From Desulfobacterales bacterium (GTDB lineage Bacteria; Desulfobacterota; Desulfobacteria; Desulfobacterales; JAUWMJ01), in assembly GCA_030613225.1 (NCBI GenBank), contig JAUWMJ010000136.1:1-7558 (forward strand): a stretch of 7,558 bases of DNA, given 5' to 3'. The position numbers and the translations under genes are program-made. This document shows, piece after piece, positions 6,227-7,558 of this stretch. The notes under the pieces were generated by a model, which was not told where the DNA came from, ran no database searches, and saw nothing but the letters and a program-made list of their open reading frames with translations. Positions within the stretch are counted from its first letter, which is position 1; each line of letters starts with the position of its first letter.

Positions 6227-6363
6227 AGCTGAATCGGGATTTAGCCTACAACGAGGTTCCATTTTTTATATTACTTGACATAGTTGATGAACCTTTAAAC
6301 GGCAGCAGTTGCGTGCAATATGCCACCCCCTCAATATCTCAAACCCGTACAGTTTTCATCAGT

Positions 6364-6397
6364 TAACCTTGAACCGTGAACCATTGAACTTTGAACC
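6364..6397. repeat. Heptamer repeat, right arm, inverted
   Basis: Read on the minus strand the units are GGTTCAA, AGTTCAA, TGGTTCAC (8 nt), GGTTCAA, GGTTAAC. This is the inverted counterpart of 6199-6226, so the two arrays could pair imperfectly across the 137-nt interior. Confidence 0.55.
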
Positions 6398-6514
6398 AGT
6401 TACGAAAATTTTACTTGTTGATTGAATAAAAATTCTTTATAAGAATAAAGTAATGATATACAAAATGTCAATATTGATAGTGTCGTAAAAAGTCGAATTT
6501 ACCACAGAGAACAC

Positions 6515-6699
6515 TTAGGGCTCGGTAAAAAATAACTTGGCATTTTATGCATCCCAGCTTCAGGCCGGATTTGGCCGTTCCTCAATCGCGAAGTCCTCGA
6601 AATAGCTCGCTATTCCTGTGGCTTCGTTCAATCGGATCGACCAAATCCGGCCTAAATCTGAGCGCCTAAAATACCAATTTATTTTTTGCCGAGCCCTTA
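6515..6699. mobile_element. Hairpin MITE-like element with TTA flanks
   Basis: The element is 6518-6696 (179 bp). Its outer arms begin GGGCTCGG and end CCGAGCCC. About 58-60 nt of each arm pair with few mismatches, including GGGCTCGG-n-AAAAAATAA and AGGCCGGATTTGG. Weaker pairing continues towards the centre (GAAGTCCTCGAAATAGC against GCTATTCCTGTGGCTTC), so almost the whole element is one long hairpin. TTA occurs directly outside both ends (6515-6517, 6697-6699), a possible 3-bp target duplication. No protein is encoded. Confidence 0.75.
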
Positions 6700-6750
6700 C
6701 GCCGGAATTAATCAACTCATAGAAAATGTTATTTAAGTCGTCGTTCTTTC

Positions 6751-6773
6751 TTAATCCGCCTGCGGCGGACTAA
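6751..6773. repeat. GC-rich palindrome
   Basis: TCCGCC-TGC-GGCGGA, flanked by TTA/TAA, forms a compact hairpin in an AT-rich non-coding stretch. There is no T-run after it on either strand close enough to call a terminator. A related GC-rich near-palindrome sits inside the element at 2386-2411. Confidence 0.5.
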
Positions 6774-6988
6774 TACGCTCAAACAGTCAGCCATTTTTAA
6801 TCTAATTGCCCACTTGCTAACTGCATCCCAAAATATATTTTGTATACACTTCTTTAACCATTTTCTCTTAACCCGTAACCGACATTTATAGCTTCTGTAA
6901 ATAACATTTAACGGCGTTTATTTAAAACCTTTACTGTAGCGCTTTTTCCTGTTATGCATTTTTTGTCGTTTTACCATCCGGGAGCTGT

Positions 6989-7081
6989 ATGTTTTATGGT
7001 TTGTTTTTGTTGACATCCATTATAACAGGATTCCCAGATGGTTTTCTATTTTTTGCTAATTCATGTGCAAAATTCAAGTAA
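6989..7081 (+). CDS. Possible 30-residue hydrophobic small protein
   Basis: An ATG at 6989 with GGGAG (6980-6984) 4 nt before it opens a 30-codon frame ending in TAA at 7079-7081. The peptide begins MFYGLFLLTSIITG and is strongly hydrophobic, with a single Cys near the end and a basic C-terminus (AKFK). It could be a single-span membrane peptide or leader. It lies 35 nt upstream of the acyltransferase in the same direction. Its ribosome-binding site is better than that of the acyltransferase, but an ORF this short is easily accidental. Confidence 0.25.
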   Translation: MFYGLFLLTSIITGFPDGFLFFANSCAKFK

Positions 7082-7116
7082 TAGCATTATAGAAATTACT
7101 GTCTGGCAATGAAAAC

Positions 7117-7558
7117 ATGAGAAAATTATTTTACAAATTCCTTATAGCTCTCACCAAAAGGCTGGGTCCATGGGTTTTTACATTATTTGCATGGCCTATT
7201 GCCACGGGCTATTTTCTTTTTTCTCCATTAAAAGTGGCGGTCGGTGTACGATTTTATCGAGTGCTTTTCCCAGACAAGAACAGATTATATCATATCTGGT
7301 GTACTTGGAGGCAGTATCACAATTTCACTCATGTTTTTATGGATCGGTTTATGATTATGAGCTCTGAAGGCATTACGCATACATCCGAAGGATGGGAGCA
7401 CCTGAAAGAAGCTGCAGAAAAAGAGAAAGGCGCGATAATCCTTATGTCTCACATGGGAAACTGGGAGACAGCCGCACATTTATTAAGCGGGAAACAGTAT
7501 GGAATGCGCCTTTTGCTTTACATGGGAATCAAGGCTAAGGAACAGATTGAGAAAATGC
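7117..7558 (+). CDS. LpxL/HtrB-like lysophospholipid (lipid A) acyltransferase, 5' part
   Basis: The frame is open from ATG 7117 to the window edge (147 codons), so the 3' half is missing. The N-terminus has a membrane-associated hydrophobic stretch (about 18-45: LGPWVF.., then ATGYFLFSPLKVAVG). It is followed by RFYRVLFP, a Trp/Tyr/His-rich segment, and the catalytic acyltransferase motif SHMGNWE (111-117), i.e. His112-x4-Glu117, as in the LpxL/LpxM family. These enzymes transfer acyl chains from acyl-ACP to lipid A precursors at the inner membrane. Relatives act on other lipids or glycans, so the substrate is open. The in-frame upstream stop (7090-7092) limits the start to ATG 7117 or a CTG; no Shine-Dalgarno is obvious. 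The gene is on the plus strand with no visible partner apart from the small ORF just before it. Confidence 0.85.
   Translation, partial: MRKLFYKFLIALTKRLGPWVFTLFAWPIATGYFLFSPLKVAVGVRFYRVLFPDKNRLYHIWCTWRQYHNFTHVFMDRFMIMSSEGITHTSEGWEHLKEAAEKEKGAIILMSHMGNWETAAHLLSGKQYGMRLLLYMGIKAKEQIEKM

Larger units (their letters stand above)
6700..7116. other. Mostly empty intergenic stretch before the acyltransferase
   Basis: Apart from the palindrome at 6751-6773 and the possible small ORF at 6989-7081, I see no gene, RNA or clear promoter here. A TTGACA occurs at 7010-7015, but no -10 follows at usable spacing. Confidence 0.5.

Noticed and set aside
6178..6366. 62-codon plus-strand ORF across the heptamer arrays
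   Set aside because: It starts on the ribosome-binding-site side of the YkgJ-type gene, runs through both repeat arrays, and shows no family resemblance or start signal.
7010..7015. TTGACA as a -35 box for the acyltransferase
   Set aside because: No acceptable -10 hexamer lies 16-18 nt downstream; TATAAC is only 5 nt away.
7285..7479. 64-codon minus-strand ORF near the right edge
   Set aside because: It is antisense to the acyltransferase frame, which contains the HxxxxE motif.
1..7558. tRNA, rRNA or riboswitch genes
   Set aside because: I saw no cloverleaf with a matching T-loop, no rRNA segment and no recognisable riboswitch core on either strand by eye. A covariance-model scan would be the decisive test.

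Overview
The window is visibly AT-rich and reads as a gene-sparse, repeat-rich stretch of a Gram-negative bacterial chromosome. The Gram-negative reading rests on an LpxL/HtrB-like acyltransferase at the right edge. The abundance of short-period repeats and non-coding inverted-repeat elements between housekeeping and orphan genes would fit a Desulfobacterota-type (delta-proteobacterial) genome. That assignment is an impression, not something the sequence proves.

Layout. On the minus strand, 186-835 holds a two-gene VapBC-type toxin-antitoxin module (antitoxin first, PIN toxin overlapping it by 13 nt). Next come an inverted-repeat element (879-1038) and a C-terminal remnant of a WYL-type regulator (1122-1289). 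A tRNA-dihydrouridine synthase (1302-2279) and a DUF1848 protein (2476-3438) follow, separated by a spacer made largely of a second inverted-repeat element (2287-2439). On the plus strand, after a MITE with perfect ends and a 7-bp target duplication (3552-3845), lies a zinc-binding/membrane/TPR protein (3988-5418). A YkgJ-type Cys-cluster protein (5484-6178, minus) converges on it. The right-hand 0.9 kb before the acyltransferase (7117 to the edge, plus) is nearly all non-coding. It carries heptamer arrays, a 179-bp hairpin element and, possibly, a 30-codon hydrophobic ORF.

Most notable points. (1) The YkgJ-type gene has its ribosome-binding site and ATG in one frame and its essential N-terminal cysteine cluster in the -1 frame. 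The two are joined at a run of eight A directly followed by a stop codon and a small inverted repeat. This is either a homopolymer error or mutation, or a slippage/-1 frameshift site. (2) Four unrelated inverted-repeat elements occur in 7.5 kb. (3) The C-terminal tail of the DUF1848 protein is encoded by a degenerate 8-nt tandem repeat, so a non-coding repeat appears to have been absorbed into a reading frame.

Apart from the toxin-antitoxin pair, the genes show no common pathway. I do not see a convincing new multi-gene system here. The novelty lies in the repeats and in the possible recoding site.
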